This document shows, piece by piece, positions 1-8,619 of a stretch of DNA of 64,000 nucleotides. The position numbers and the translations under genes were made by a program. The stretch covers positions 74,145-138,144 of the forward strand of contig NZ_JAHBCJ010000004.1 of the NCBI RefSeq assembly GCF_018390575.1. Reading direction: 5' to 3'. The first letter of the stretch is position 1, and each line of letters starts with the position of its first letter. The notes below the pieces were generated by a model. It did not search any database. It was given only the letters and a program-made list of their open reading frames with translations, and was not told the DNA's origin. The DNA comes from Bhargavaea massiliensis. Its GTDB lineage: Bacteria > Bacillota > Bacilli > Bacillales_A > Planococcaceae.

Positions 1-164
1 TAAGTTGCCACAAGGGCCCGTGACTTGCCACATGGCATCCGAAGTTGCCACAAGGGCTCGCGACTTGCCACATGGCATCCGAACTTGCCACAAGGGCTTG
101 CGACTTGCCACATGGCATCCGAAGTTGCCACATGACCCGTCGACTTGCCACATGGCACCGCCCA
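1..164. repeat. 20-bp phased tandem repeat, array 1
   Basis: Eight copies of a 20-bp unit whose TTGCCACA core starts at 5, 25, 45, 65, 85, 105, 125 and 145, an exact 20-bp phase. Units alternate between ACAAGG and ACATGG versions, giving a 40-bp higher-order period for the first six. The array runs off the left edge of the window, so its full length is unknown. Reading frames through it are repeat-encoded and not convincing genes. It resembles the array at 30966-31201. Function unknown. Confidence 0.9.
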
Positions 165-193
165 ATTCACACTCTCCAAATCTCTTAACAATT

Positions 194-224
194 TATCATC
201 ACCCCGCTCCCTCCTACATATGAT
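194..224 (+). promoter_or_regulatory. candidate sigma-E type promoter of spoIVFA
   Basis: CATATGAT at 217-224 resembles the sigma-E -10 (CATA followed by T at position 8). The -35 candidate at 194-201 is weak. The spoIVF operon of B. subtilis is transcribed by sigma-E, which motivates the call. The -10 element alone is the real evidence. Confidence 0.28.
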
Positions 225-255
225 AGAGAAAACATTTTGCAGGGGTGTGGTGCGG

Positions 256-816
256 ATGAGGTGGAGGGAGAAGTGGGTGGCGGCGCTGCTCGTGACTGTG
301 GTGCTGTTCGGGGTGGCGAAACTGGAGGAGCATCAGGTGATGAAGACGCAGATCACGCATCTGGTGCGGTCGGGGGAGGAGCTCACCGTGCTGAAGAAGT
401 GGGTGATGTCTTTTGTGGATCAGGGGCGTCCGGAAACGGTGGTTCCGGTGACCGCGGACGGTGCAACGCCGGCGATGGCGGAGTTTTCGTCGCTGCAGCC
501 GTTCCGGGAAGGGGTCGTGCTGTCGTATGATGCGACCATTCCGGTGACGGCGAAGGGGGACGGACTGGTGATATATACCGGGCACACTCGCCAGACGGGA
601 AAGACGGTGACCGTCCAATATGATGACGGGGATACCGTGACATATGGGTTTATCGGAAAGTTCCTGACGCTGCCGTATACGACGGTCGGCGCGGGTGAGG
701 CGATTGCGGAGCTGGAGACCGGGGCGATGTTCCTCGGTGTGCAGCGGGACGGTGATGCGATGGATGCGGAAGGCGTGAAAAACTGGTTGGCGTCGCTGAG
801 GGGGACGGGGGAATGA
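256..816 (+). CDS. spoIVFA: Stage IV sporulation protein FA (SpoIVFA), M23-like
   Basis: SpoIVFA is a membrane protein of the mother-cell engulfing membrane. In the known system it scaffolds and inhibits the intramembrane protease SpoIVFB until the forespore signals. The 186-residue product has one N-terminal membrane segment (about residues 5-18) followed by a degenerate peptidase-M23 (LytM) fold, around residues 90-160, without an obvious zinc-binding His set, as expected for this non-catalytic member. ATG 256 is preceded by AGGGGTG at a good distance; an upstream in-frame ATG at 220 has no ribosome site. It lies 19 nt before spoIVFB, the normal pairing. It is shorter than the B. subtilis protein (about 264 residues). 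Confidence 0.85.
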   Translation: MRWREKWVAALLVTVVLFGVAKLEEHQVMKTQITHLVRSGEELTVLKKWVMSFVDQGRPETVVPVTADGATPAMAEFSSLQPFREGVVLSYDATIPVTAKGDGLVIYTGHTRQTGKTVTVQYDDGDTVTYGFIGKFLTLPYTTVGAGEAIAELETGAMFLGVQRDGDAMDAEGVKNWLASLRGTGE

Positions 817-835
817 CAACCGGAGTCCTCTCTAA

Positions 836-1459
836 ATGAAGTACCGGATGCATCCGGTCATGATCCCGTTCCTGCTTGCCATCATTGCGAGCGGGAATGT
901 CTCATTCTATGCCATCGTCCTCGGTTCGCTCCTGTTCCACGAGGCCGGCCATCTGCTGGCTGCGAAATGGACGGGCGCTTCCGTAAGGCAATGTGTAATT
1001 ATGCCGTACGGCGGGGAAATCGTGATTCCCCGTTTTTCCCGTTTGCCGAAATCGGACAGGCTTCTGATCGTCGCAGGAGGACCCGCAGCGACAACCTTAT
1101 TGCTGGGCATTTCATTTTTGGTCCAGATGCCGGGGCGGGAACTGCTCATCTCAACACAACTGGCCTTGCTCGGCCTGAACCTGCTGCCGTTTTTGCCGCT
1201 GGATGGCGGCCGGGCGGCGCTCGTTTTCTTTCCGGAACAAAAGCTTGCATTCATTCTAATATCTATTTTTGCATCAGCTTCCGGAGCCGTTTTTTTCATC
1301 GTTTATTTGCCGCAGTCGGCACCTTACCTGTTCCTTGCTCTTTTCCTGCTGCTCCAAAATATTCTTCACTGGCGGTACAGAAAATATGAACGGGTGCTGG
1401 AGAGAGTTTATTCCGGAAGTTTTCCGAAGCCGGCAGTTGACCGGAAGTCGGGTCTGTGA
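836..1459 (+). CDS. spoIVFB: Stage IV sporulation intramembrane metalloprotease SpoIVFB (short form)
   Basis: Site-2-type (M50) intramembrane protease, expected to cut the pro-sequence from pro-SigK, whose gene is also in this window. The zinc motif HEAGH is at residues 35-39 and the third ligand lies in [11 protein letters not shown] (Asp123), both within hydrophobic segments. The product is 207 residues. The B. subtilis enzyme is about 288 and carries a C-terminal CBS domain, which is absent here: the reading frame stops at 1459 and the rplU promoter follows at once. GGAG at 822-825 serves ATG 836. Spacing to spoIVFA fits a two-gene operon. Confidence 0.92.
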   Translation: MKYRMHPVMIPFLLAIIASGNVSFYAIVLGSLLFHEAGHLLAAKWTGASVRQCVIMPYGGEIVIPRFSRLPKSDRLLIVAGGPAATTLLLGISFLVQMPGRELLISTQLALLGLNLLPFLPLDGGRAALVFFPEQKLAFILISIFASASGAVFFIVYLPQSAPYLFLALFLLLQNILHWRYRKYERVLERVYSGSFPKPAVDRKSGL

Positions 1460-1465
1460 TAGTAT
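1437..1465 (+). promoter_or_regulatory. sigma-A promoter of the rplU operon
   Basis: TTGACC (1437-1442), a 17-nt spacer and TAGTAT (1460-1465). It overlaps the end of spoIVFB and places the transcript start near 1472, just before the structured L21 leader. Confidence 0.65.
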
Positions 1466-1471
1466 TTTCAT

Positions 1472-1575
1472 GTTGGTTTGTAGCGCACCCGTGCTACTAC
1501 AACCGCACCGACAAGGTCTTAAGCACCACTTGGTCACCTTGGAGGGCGAGTCTTAGTCTAAGAGGAGGTGCAAGC
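1472..1575 (+). promoter_or_regulatory. L21 leader (autoregulatory 5' UTR of rplU)
   Basis: The untranslated leader before rplU resembles the Firmicutes L21 leader (Rfam L21_leader), including the GCACCGACAAGGTCTTAAGC block at 1504-1523, a CACTTGG/CACCTTGG pair after it, and AGGAGGTG just before the start codon. Leaders of this family are thought to give ribosomal-protein feedback control. Exact secondary structure was not computed. Confidence 0.75.
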
Positions 1576-1884
1576 ATGTACGCAATCATTGAAACAGGCG
1601 GCAAGCAAGTTAAAGTTGAAGCGGGCCAGGAGATTTACATCGAAAAGCTCGCAGGTGACGTTGATGAGACGATCACATTCGATAAAGTATTGTTCGTCGG
1701 CGGCGACGACGTTAAAGTCGGAGCTCCATTCGTGGAAGGCGCTACCGTAACAGGTAAGATCGCCAAGCACGGCCGCGGCAAGAAAATCGTTGTCTTCAAA
1801 TACAAGCGCCGTAAAAACTACCGCAAGAAGCAGGGTCACCGTCAGCCTTACACGAAAGTCGTCATCGACGGCATCAACCTGTAA
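1576..1884 (+). CDS. rplU: 50S ribosomal protein L21
   Basis: L21 binds 23S rRNA in the large subunit. The 102-residue protein opens with the diagnostic [11 protein letters not shown] and has the usual basic segment with [16 protein letters not shown] near the C-terminus. Strong AGGAGGTG precedes ATG 1576. It heads the classical rplU-prp-rpmA cluster, with prp starting 3 nt after its stop, so the three are almost certainly co-transcribed from the promoter at 1437-1465. Confidence 0.98.
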   Translation: MYAIIETGGKQVKVEAGQEIYIEKLAGDVDETITFDKVLFVGGDDVKVGAPFVEGATVTGKIAKHGRGKKIVVFKYKRRKNYRKKQGHRQPYTKVVIDGINL

Positions 1885-1887
1885 GCC

Positions 1888-2211
1888 GTGATCCGGGTAA
1901 TTGTGGATGAAACATCAGATGGCCGCATCACCTCATTCGAGATGACCGGCCATGCGGACTTCGCGGAACACGGAAAGGATTTGGTCTGCGCCGCGGCCTC
2001 GGCCGTGTCGTTCGGCGCCGTGAACTCAGTGTATGCACTGACGGAAACGGAACCGGAAGTGGAGCTTGGCGACAATGGCGGATATTTATCCGTCAAAGTG
2101 CCGGATCCCGAAGACGAATCCGTCCAGCTGATCCTGAAGTCCATGATCGTTTCATTGCAGACCATTGAGCGGGACTATGGTGAACATATCAAAGTGACTA
2201 TTAACCGATAG
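1888..2211 (+). CDS. prp: Ribosomal-processing cysteine protease Prp (YsxB)
   Basis: Prp removes the N-terminal extension of L27, encoded by the next gene. The 107-residue product shows the family signature GHADFAEHG...DLVCAAAS, with His22 and Cys34 at the positions of the catalytic pair described for the Staphylococcus aureus enzyme. The start is GTG 1888. It sits between rplU and rpmA with short gaps, the arrangement seen wherever L27 carries the cleavable extension. Confidence 0.93.
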   Translation: MIRVIVDETSDGRITSFEMTGHADFAEHGKDLVCAAASAVSFGAVNSVYALTETEPEVELGDNGGYLSVKVPDPEDESVQLILKSMIVSLQTIERDYGEHIKVTINR

Positions 2212-2508
<297 letters not shown>

Positions 2509-2525
2509 GCAACAGGCGGATGACG

Positions 2526-2560
2526 GCGGGCTGCATGATTCTCATGCGGCCCGCTTTTTT
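2526..2560 (+). terminator. Rho-independent terminator after rpmA
   Basis: GCGGGCTGCATGA pairs with TCATGCGGCCCGC (one internal mismatch) around a TTC-type loop, followed by six T. It ends the rplU-prp-rpmA transcript. Confidence 0.9.
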
Positions 2561-2586
2561 CTTTGCCGTTTTTTTAATCCCCTGCA

Positions 2587-2617
2587 TTGAAACTGGCATG
2601 TCCTGTAGTGGTATACT
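2587..2617 (+). promoter_or_regulatory. promoter of the spo0B-obg operon
   Basis: Extended -10 TGG-TATACT (2609-2617) with TTGAAA at 2587-2592. The 19-nt spacer is long, so the extended -10 probably matters most. Confidence 0.5.
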
Positions 2618-2664
2618 GTACGTATGGGATGAACACGACCTTTTGAAGAAGGGAAGTGACCGCA

Positions 2665-3198
2665 ATGGAAGAACGTCTGTCGGCACAAGAACTGCTGAAG
2701 TACTCGAGGCATGATCATATGAACACACTCCATCTGATCCGGATGCTTCTGGATCTCGGCAAGGAGGACGGCGTGCGGCAAGCGATTGATGCGGCCGTTG
2801 AACGGGCACGGCAAGAATCCGCATTGGGTGCCGCGGCAATGCCGCGCCTGGCAGTATGGCTTCTTACCTTCGGCTGGCGCTTCCCGGAATACGAAGTGTC
2901 GCTGGACGTGTCCGCGGACGGCCCGGGAGACAAAGAGGCGGACAGGGAGGCGGAAGCCTTTCTCGAAGAATTGTTCACAGATCTGCAAGAGGGCCTGAGT
3001 CCTTATGCGGAATACGGGGCACAAATCCGGGTAAAGACGGAATCCGGGGCGTGGGCGGTCACGTTCAAGCTGGCAGGCCCTCACGAACTGCATGAAGGGC
3101 TGCCGGAAGCGGCACCGGATGCACGCTTTACGTTCGAGCACTCTGAAGAAAATGGACAACTGAAGATGACAGTAGCTGGAAGGAAGGTGGATCGGTGA
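2665..3198 (+). CDS. spo0B: Sporulation initiation phosphotransferase Spo0B
   Basis: Spo0B passes phosphate from Spo0F to Spo0A in the sporulation phosphorelay. The 177-residue protein begins with a helical segment containing RHDHMN, whose His16 matches the phosphorylated His of the family, followed by a degenerate ATPase-like C-terminal domain. ATG 2665 has GAAGGGA upstream; a GTG nine nt earlier is less well spaced. Its TGA overlaps the obg start (TGATG), so it is translationally coupled to Obg, as in B. subtilis. Confidence 0.88.
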   Translation: MEERLSAQELLKYSRHDHMNTLHLIRMLLDLGKEDGVRQAIDAAVERARQESALGAAAMPRLAVWLLTFGWRFPEYEVSLDVSADGPGDKEADREAEAFLEELFTDLQEGLSPYAEYGAQIRVKTESGAWAVTFKLAGPHELHEGLPEAAPDARFTFEHSEENGQLKMTVAGRKVDR

Positions 3199-4490
3199 TG
3201 TTTGTCGATCACGTAAAGATCTATGTAAAAGGCGGGGACGGCGGCAATGGAATGGTCGCTTTCCGCCGGGAAAAATATGAGCCGATGGGCGGACCTGCCG
3301 GCGGAGACGGCGGCAAGGGGGCCGATGTCATCTTTGTGGTGGACGAAGGCCTGCGTACGCTGATGGATTTCCGCTATCAAAGGCATTTCAAGGCCCCGCG
3401 CGGTGAGCACGGGATGAGCAAGAGCATGCACGGCAAAAATGCGAAGGATATGATCGTCAAGGTACCGCCGGGAACGACGGTGACGGATGCGGAGTCTGGC
3501 GCAATCATCGCAGACCTGACTGAACACGGCCAACGTGCGGTCATCGCAAAAGGCGGCCGCGGCGGGCGGGGCAATATCCGCTTTGCGACCCCTGCCAATC
3601 CGGCTCCGGAAATTTCCGAGAAGGGCGAGCCGGGGTATGAGCTTGAAGTCGTCCTTGAATTGAAAGTGCTGGCGGATGTCGGCCTCGTCGGCTTCCCGAG
3701 CGTCGGCAAGTCGACCTTGCTGTCCGTCGTTTCGGCAGCCAAGCCGAAAATCGGTGATTACCATTTCACGACGATTGTTCCGAACCTCGGTGTCGTGGAT
3801 GCCGGTGACGGGCGAAGCTTTGTCATGGCGGACCTGCCCGGCCTGATTGAAGGGGCCCATCAGGGCGTCGGGCTCGGCCATCAGTTTCTCCGCCATATTG
3901 AGCGGACGCGCGTCATCGTGCATGTGATTGACATGTCCGGCATGGAAGGCCGGGATCCGTATGAGGACTATACGACAATCAACGAGGAGTTGGAGCAGTA
4001 CAACCTCCGACTCACGGAACGTCCGCAGATTGTCGTGGCCAATAAGATGGACATGCCCGAAGCCGAGATGAACCTTGCGGAATTCAAGGAGCAGATTCCG
4101 TCCGATGTGAAGGTCTATCCGATTTCCGCGATCACCCGCCAGGGGCTGTCGGACCTGCTGTATGCCATTGCGGACCTTCTCGAGGAAACGCCGGAGTTCC
4201 CGCTTTATGATCCAGAGGAAGTGGAAGAATCACGCCACGTCCTTTACAAGTTTGAAGCGGAGAAGAAAGAGGAGTTTGTTATCGGCAGGGATGACGACGG
4301 TGCGTTTACGGTTGGCGGTCCTGCGATTGAGCGGCTGTTCAAGATGACGAACTTCTCGCATGAGGAATCGGTGCGCCGATTCGGACGCCAGCTCCGCGGC
4401 ATGGGCATTGATGATGCGCTGAGGGAGCGCGGCGTCGAGAACGGCGATACGGTCCGCATCATGGATTACGAATTCGAATTCGTTGATTGA
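3198..4490 (+). CDS. obg: GTPase Obg
   Basis: Obg is an essential ribosome-associated GTPase linked to 50S assembly and stress. The 430-residue protein has the glycine-rich Obg fold (residues 1-158), a G domain with GFPSVGKS at 165-172, DLPGLIEG and NKMD, and the C-terminal OCT domain (about 345-430). ATG 3198 is preferred to GTG 3195 because AAGGAAGGTGG lies just upstream and Obg proteins begin MFVD. It is coupled to spo0B. Confidence 0.97.
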   Translation: MFVDHVKIYVKGGDGGNGMVAFRREKYEPMGGPAGGDGGKGADVIFVVDEGLRTLMDFRYQRHFKAPRGEHGMSKSMHGKNAKDMIVKVPPGTTVTDAESGAIIADLTEHGQRAVIAKGGRGGRGNIRFATPANPAPEISEKGEPGYELEVVLELKVLADVGLVGFPSVGKSTLLSVVSAAKPKIGDYHFTTIVPNLGVVDAGDGRSFVMADLPGLIEGAHQGVGLGHQFLRHIERTRVIVHVIDMSGMEGRDPYEDYTTINEELEQYNLRLTERPQIVVANKMDMPEAEMNLAEFKEQIPSDVKVYPISAITRQGLSDLLYAIADLLEETPEFPLYDPEEVEESRHVLYKFEAEKKEEFVIGRDDDGAFTVGGPAIERLFKMTNFSHEESVRRFGRQLRGMGIDDALRERGVENGDTVRIMDYEFEFVD

Positions 4491-4553
4491 GACCTGCCCG
4501 GTAAAGGGGGCCTGCCGGCGAGGACGGCAGGAAGAGAAAAGAGGGCTGAAACA

Positions 4554-5009
4554 ATGAAAGATGTTTCGGATGAAAATTACTACCTTGTCAGGGAAGATGT
4601 CCTGACGGAATCGATGCAGAAAACGCTCGAAGCAAAGCGCCTCCTGCAGAACGGTGAGGAGACGACCATCTGGGATGCAGTGAAACGGGTCGGCCTGTCG
4701 CGGAGCGCATTTTATAAATACCGCGACACGGTCTTTCCGTTTCATTCGGTCGTCCAGGAACGGATCCTCACGATTTTCCTGCAGCTTGAGGATAGGGAAG
4801 GGGCACTCGCGGAACTGCTGCGCACCGTGGCGGAGGCGGAGTGCAATGTGCTGACGATCCACCAGACGATTCCGATCCAGGGACGCGCCAATGTGACACT
4901 GTCCCTGGACGTCACCGCGATGACGATGGAACTGAACACGTTCCTGCAGACGCTCAAGCGGCTGCCGTTCATCGAATCGGCGGATGTCGTCAGCTCGGGC
5001 GCTTATTGA
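4554..5009 (+). CDS. pheB: ACT domain protein PheB
   Basis: The 151-residue protein has an N-terminal region with a helix-turn-helix-like GLSRSAFYKYRD segment and a C-terminal ACT domain (about 75-148), the ligand-binding fold that senses amino acids. The family is UPF0735/PheB, always beside pheA and obg in bacilli; its exact biochemical role is not settled. AGAGGG precedes ATG 4554. A short hairpin (4510-4531) without a T-run lies between obg and this gene, so read-through is likely. Confidence 0.9.
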   Translation: MKDVSDENYYLVREDVLTESMQKTLEAKRLLQNGEETTIWDAVKRVGLSRSAFYKYRDTVFPFHSVVQERILTIFLQLEDREGALAELLRTVAEAECNVLTIHQTIPIQGRANVTLSLDVTAMTMELNTFLQTLKRLPFIESADVVSSGAY

Positions 5010-5022
5010 GGGGGAGAACGGT

Positions 5023-5907
5023 TTGGAAGAAACAGTGACACGGGTGGCTTACCTCGGACCGGAGGCGTCGTTCACCCATCTGGCGGCAGATGGCCTGTTC
5101 CACGGGGACTGGCTCATGCCTTACACGACAATTCCGGAAGCGATCGAAGCCGTATCGGAAGACCGCGCAGACTATGCGGTCGTCCCGATTGAAAATGCGT
5201 TGGAAGGGGCCGTCTCCCTGACGGTCGATTACCTTTATCATGAAGTGGAACTTTACATCACAGCGGAGATCCTGCAGCCGATCGATCAGCACCTCATGGT
5301 CCATCCAAAGCAGGCGGACAGGTGGGAAGAGGTGGAGTCGATCCATTCCCATCCGCAGGCTCTGGCACAGTGCCACAAATTCCTGCACTATCGGTTCCGC
5401 GGCGTGCCGCTGATCCAGGCGACCTCGACTTCGGGTGCGGCAAAATATGCATCCGAGAATCCGGATCTGAACATTGCCGCCATCGGCAACCGGTTCGCTG
5501 CAGAAAAATACGGCCTGAAAATCGTACAGGACAGCATCAACGATTTTCACTTTAACCGGACACGGTTTGTCGTCCTTTCAAAGCGTGATGGAGAGATCGG
5601 CAAGCCCGGATGCGGGGACAAGGTCAAGTCGACACTGATGATCAACTTGCCGAAGGACAACCGATCCGGTGCGCTCCATCAGGTGCTGTCGGTCTTTGCC
5701 TGGAGGCGGCTGAACCTGACCAAAATCGAATCCCGGCCGATGAAAACGGGTCTCGGCGACTATTTCTTTATCGTCGATGTGGACGCGGGAAAAGAAGAGC
5801 CGATGATGAAGGGCGCCATGGAAGAGCTCGCCGCACTCGGTTGCGTCGTCAAGCCGCTCGGCACGTACAGGACATATGAAATAAAACCGGCACCGCGCGA
5901 ACATTAA
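5023..5907 (+). CDS. pheA: Prephenate dehydratase
   Basis: PheA converts prephenate to phenylpyruvate, the committed step to phenylalanine. The product (about 294 residues) has the periplasmic-binding-like PDT domain starting RVAYLGPEASF, with the TRF motif in NRTRFVVL, and a C-terminal ACT domain with the ESRP motif for Phe feedback inhibition. The start is TTG 5023, seven nt after GAGGGGGA; no ATG is available nearby. It follows pheB by 13 nt. The stop codon lies inside a terminator hairpin. Confidence 0.95.
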   Translation: MEETVTRVAYLGPEASFTHLAADGLFHGDWLMPYTTIPEAIEAVSEDRADYAVVPIENALEGAVSLTVDYLYHEVELYITAEILQPIDQHLMVHPKQADRWEEVESIHSHPQALAQCHKFLHYRFRGVPLIQATSTSGAAKYASENPDLNIAAIGNRFAAEKYGLKIVQDSINDFHFNRTRFVVLSKRDGEIGKPGCGDKVKSTLMINLPKDNRSGALHQVLSVFAWRRLNLTKIESRPMKTGLGDYFFIVDVDAGKEEPMMKGAMEELAALGCVVKPLGTYRTYEIKPAPREH

Positions 5908-5925
5908 GCGCGATGCCGGTTTTTA
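5883..5925 (+). terminator. terminator after pheA
   Basis: AAAACCGGCACCGCGCG pairs with CGCGATGCCGGTTTT (one mismatch), then a T-run. The pheA stop lies in the loop. The arms also carry A and T tracts, so it may work for niaR on the opposite strand. Confidence 0.88.
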
Positions 5926-5957
5926 TATTGGGTGCTGTTGGATAGGCGCAATCCCCG

Positions 5958-6497
5958 TCACGCCTCGTCCGTCAAAAAACCGTGCTCCCTGAGCGCCTGC
6001 TCCGCGCGGTCGAGAATTTCCTCGCTGTCCGCGGTGATGGTGTGCAGGTGCGGGCCGCCGGTCAGCTCCAGAAGAAAAGGCGATCCGGTCTCGTTCACCC
6101 GGGAGATAAACTGGCCCACGTCATGCCGGTTGTTGACCATGATTGCGGCGGTAAGTTCCCCGTACACCGGATGTTCGACGGTGACATCACGGACGGAGGC
6201 GCCGGCGTCGACGATCAGGTTCAGCTCGTCCTCCGTCTGATCCGGCGTGTGCGTGCAGGCGATTTTTCTCGAGAAACCGCTTTTCCGTTCCGGCGCTTCA
6301 CTTCCCAGATGGATATACCCCGAACTCGTGGCCATGATGGACTCGCCGTGCGCCTTCAGCAGGGTGATATCTCCGACGATGACCTGGCGGCTCACTCCGC
6401 AGGCCTTTGCCAGGTCGGCCCCTTTGATCGGCCGCCCGTTTTCTTTCAGCTTCCTGAGGATCAGCTCCCTCCGCTCGTCCCCTTTCAACTTTTCCAT
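5958..6497 (-). CDS. niaR: Transcriptional repressor NiaR (YrxA)
   Basis: NiaR represses NAD biosynthesis and niacin uptake genes when niacin is present. The 179-residue protein has an N-terminal winged helix (GADLAKACGVSRQVIVGDI) and a C-terminal 3H domain with His in THTPDQ, NRHDVG and GPHLHTI, the niacin/metal-binding His set. ATG 6497 has AAGGAG upstream on the minus strand. It is divergent from safA. No nad genes lie in the window, so targets must be elsewhere. Confidence 0.92.
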   Translation of the reverse strand: MEKLKGDERRELILRKLKENGRPIKGADLAKACGVSRQVIVGDITLLKAHGESIMATSSGYIHLGSEAPERKSGFSRKIACTHTPDQTEDELNLIVDAGASVRDVTVEHPVYGELTAAIMVNNRHDVGQFISRVNETGSPFLLELTGGPHLHTITADSEEILDRAEQALREHGFLTDEA

Positions 6498-6515
6498 GGG
6501 CTTCGACTCCTTCCC

Positions 6516-6546
6516 GTCATAACTGCTGTTCGTTTTCTCATAGCTT
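6516..6546 (+). promoter_or_regulatory. candidate sigma-E promoter of safA
   Basis: GTCATAAC (6516-6523), a 15-nt spacer and CATAGCTT (6539-6546) resemble the sigma-E consensus GTCATATT/CATACAAT. safA is known to be a mother-cell early gene in B. subtilis. The element abuts the divergent niaR promoter. Confidence 0.42.
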
Positions 6547-6588
6547 ATTGTGAAGACGTCCTCGGAGTCTGTCAAAGTTTCAGTGTCA
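6547..6588 (-). promoter_or_regulatory. niaR promoter with possible autoregulatory operator
   Basis: On the minus strand TTGACA (6570-6575), a 17-nt spacer and CACAAT (6547-6552). Just upstream TGACACTG and TTTGACAG form a direct repeat (6569-6588) overlapping the -35, which could be a NiaR operator. The operator part is inference. Confidence 0.5.
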
Positions 6589-6636
6589 TCGCCCAGTGCG
6601 GGTTCATACGCTATACCGATGGAAGGGGGAGAAGCA

Positions 6637-7731
6637 ATGCACGTGCACATTGTGCAGAAAGGGGATACCCTCTGGAAAATCTCCAGGCAGTACGGGGTTC
6701 CCTTTGAGGAAGTAAAACGGCTCAACGCCCATCTGGCAAATCCGGACTACATCGTGCCGGGGATGAAGATTTTCCTGCCGGATCATGCAAAGAAAGGGAA
6801 AGGCAAGCCGCCGGCCGAACATCCGTATAAAGACGGGCGGCCGAAAAAACCGGTGAGGGAAAAGCAGGAAATGGAATCGCCGGAACTCACACCGGTTCCG
6901 CCACCGCCACCACCGATGGAAAAGCCTGCGCCGCCGAAGCCTGCGCCGCCGAAGCCTGCGCCGCCAAAGCCTGCACCTCCGAAACCGGCACCGCCAAAAC
7001 CAGCTCCACCAAAACCGGCTCCACCAAAACCGGCACCGATGCCGGTTCCGCCACCTCCGCCGATGGAAGAAGAGTCGCCGATGGCCCCGCCTCCGGTCAT
7101 GCCGGAAATGGATATGCCGCCGATGCATGAGCCTTGCCCACCTGAGAAGGAGGCGGCCATCCCGATGATGCCGATGCCGTTCTGTTATATGCCGGTGTTT
7201 GATATGAGCTGCATGTGCGGCCATATGCCGTACCATCACTATCCTCAAATGATGCACCCTTATCCTCAGATGCCGATGCAGCCGTACCCCGAGGCCCAGC
7301 CGTATCCGGCGATGCCGCAGATGCCGGCAGCACCGGGCTATACACTGCCTGTGGCGGAAGGGATGCCGGAATACGCCATGCCGGCGAAGCATGAATCGCC
7401 GGATGATGGCTGGAAAATGGGTGAATCCAGTTCTTATTCGTCTTCGCTGGACGTGTACATGGGCAAACATCACGAACAGGAGTCGCCGATGACTGACGAC
7501 CTCCATGTGCCTCAGGCTCCGCCGCAGATGTACCCGGCAGAGTCACCTGGCGGCTGCGGATGCGGTGACGGGCCGTCCGTGCCGTACGCCGTCCAGGCCG
7601 CTGCTTGGCCATACTGGCCGCAGCCAGGTTTCATGCCTTATCCGGGCCATGGCCATCAGCATGGACATCACGGACATCAAGGACACTGCTGCAACGTATG
7701 CGGGTCACCGTTCGGATACGGCGGCTACTGA
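6637..7731 (+). CDS. safA: Spore coat assembly protein SafA
   Basis: SafA is an inner-coat morphogenetic protein that anchors the coat at the cortex interface. The 364-residue product begins with a LysM domain (residues 1-48, HIVQKGDTLWKI...), which in this family binds peptidoglycan. A low-complexity region follows with seven PAPPK-type repeats (about 95-135), then a Met/Pro/Tyr/His-rich tail ending in Cys- and His-rich segments (GCGCGDG, HGHQHGHHGH) typical of coat proteins that become crosslinked. ATG 6637 follows GGAAGGGGGAG. It is divergent from niaR, as in B. subtilis. Confidence 0.9.
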   Translation: MHVHIVQKGDTLWKISRQYGVPFEEVKRLNAHLANPDYIVPGMKIFLPDHAKKGKGKPPAEHPYKDGRPKKPVREKQEMESPELTPVPPPPPPMEKPAPPKPAPPKPAPPKPAPPKPAPPKPAPPKPAPPKPAPMPVPPPPPMEEESPMAPPPVMPEMDMPPMHEPCPPEKEAAIPMMPMPFCYMPVFDMSCMCGHMPYHHYPQMMHPYPQMPMQPYPEAQPYPAMPQMPAAPGYTLPVAEGMPEYAMPAKHESPDDGWKMGESSSYSSSLDVYMGKHHEQESPMTDDLHVPQAPPQMYPAESPGGCGCGDGPSVPYAVQAAAWPYWPQPGFMPYPGHGHQHGHHGHQGHCCNVCGSPFGYGGY

Positions 7732-7737
7732 TTATCC

Positions 7738-8610
7738 ATGACTGCCGGGGGCAACATCCGACAGATCAAACAGAATGTATGGAAATGGGACGTCGGCGGC
7801 AAACGGTATTCGCTGAAGAAGTATGATTCCGTCCAACAGGCTCGCAAGGTGAGGCGGATCCATGATGAGCTCGAGAATATCGGGTTTCCGCACATCCTGC
7901 CGATCATCGGTTCGGCGGATGAACGGGCGGTCATACAGCCGTGGCTGGACCGTGCCAGGCCAGCCGACTACTCAAGCAGGGCGGGGCGGGAGCGGACGCT
8001 TTCTGTCCTCAGCCTGCTCCATGAGACATCCGAACGGGTGAACTGGGAAAGTACGGGTGTGCTTTACAGGTATCCGCTCATTGCCAAATGGGAGGACCGG
8101 CTCGAGAAGTTCCGCAGTCAGAAAAAGAAGCTGGTCCAGCTGATGGGAAGCCAGCACTATGGCGCCATAGTCTATCATGCCGAGGAAGCGCTCCGGGCCA
8201 TCCGGAAAACGTATGATCCCGAAGAAGACTGCACACTCCTGCATGGGGACGTCGTCCATCATAATTTCCTGAAGGGCCCGGATGGCAAATACGTCATGAT
8301 CGATTTTGATCTGGCTTGCATCGGTCCGTCCGGCACGGAGACTGCCCTGTGGGTTCACCGCGTCCTGTCGCATGTCGACTTTGACCTGGATTATTTGTGC
8401 GGCGAGCAGCCCGAACTCGCTTCGCTTACCGCGTCATCGTTCAATCTGCTGCTTTATCCGAATGAATTGCTGAGGGAATGGCTGTACTTGCTGTCCCTCG
8501 ATGAAGACAAACAGAAGATCATGAAGGTGAAGCTGGACCGGTTCACAGATAAAGCGATGTCTGCATGGATTCCGCTCTGTTATCAGATATCAAAACGGGC
8601 GAACGCTTGA
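7738..8610 (+). CDS. CotS/YsxE-like spore coat kinase-fold protein
   Basis: The 290-residue protein has the aminoglycoside-phosphotransferase/CotS fold. A brace near LLHGDVVHHNFL gives the catalytic-loop pattern HGD...N, and VMIDFDLA gives the metal-binding IDFD; the nucleotide-binding N-lobe is short. CotS, CotI and YsxE of B. subtilis are spore coat members. Position 6 nt after safA supports a coat role and co-transcription. The ribosome site for ATG 7738 is poor, so translation may be coupled to safA. Substrate unknown. Confidence 0.75.
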   Translation: MTAGGNIRQIKQNVWKWDVGGKRYSLKKYDSVQQARKVRRIHDELENIGFPHILPIIGSADERAVIQPWLDRARPADYSSRAGRERTLSVLSLLHETSERVNWESTGVLYRYPLIAKWEDRLEKFRSQKKKLVQLMGSQHYGAIVYHAEEALRAIRKTYDPEEDCTLLHGDVVHHNFLKGPDGKYVMIDFDLACIGPSGTETALWVHRVLSHVDFDLDYLCGEQPELASLTASSFNLLLYPNELLREWLYLLSLDEDKQKIMKVKLDRFTDKAMSAWIPLCYQISKRANA

Positions 8611-8619
8611 TTGTCATTT

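Noticed and set aside
1-223. Open frames through the repeat array (for example a 72-residue frame from position 5)
   Set aside because: They translate the 20-bp repeat, have no ribosome site and repeat the same few residues in different frames.
4510-4531. Terminator between obg and pheB
   Set aside because: CCTGCCG/CGGCAGG forms a hairpin but has no T-run after it.
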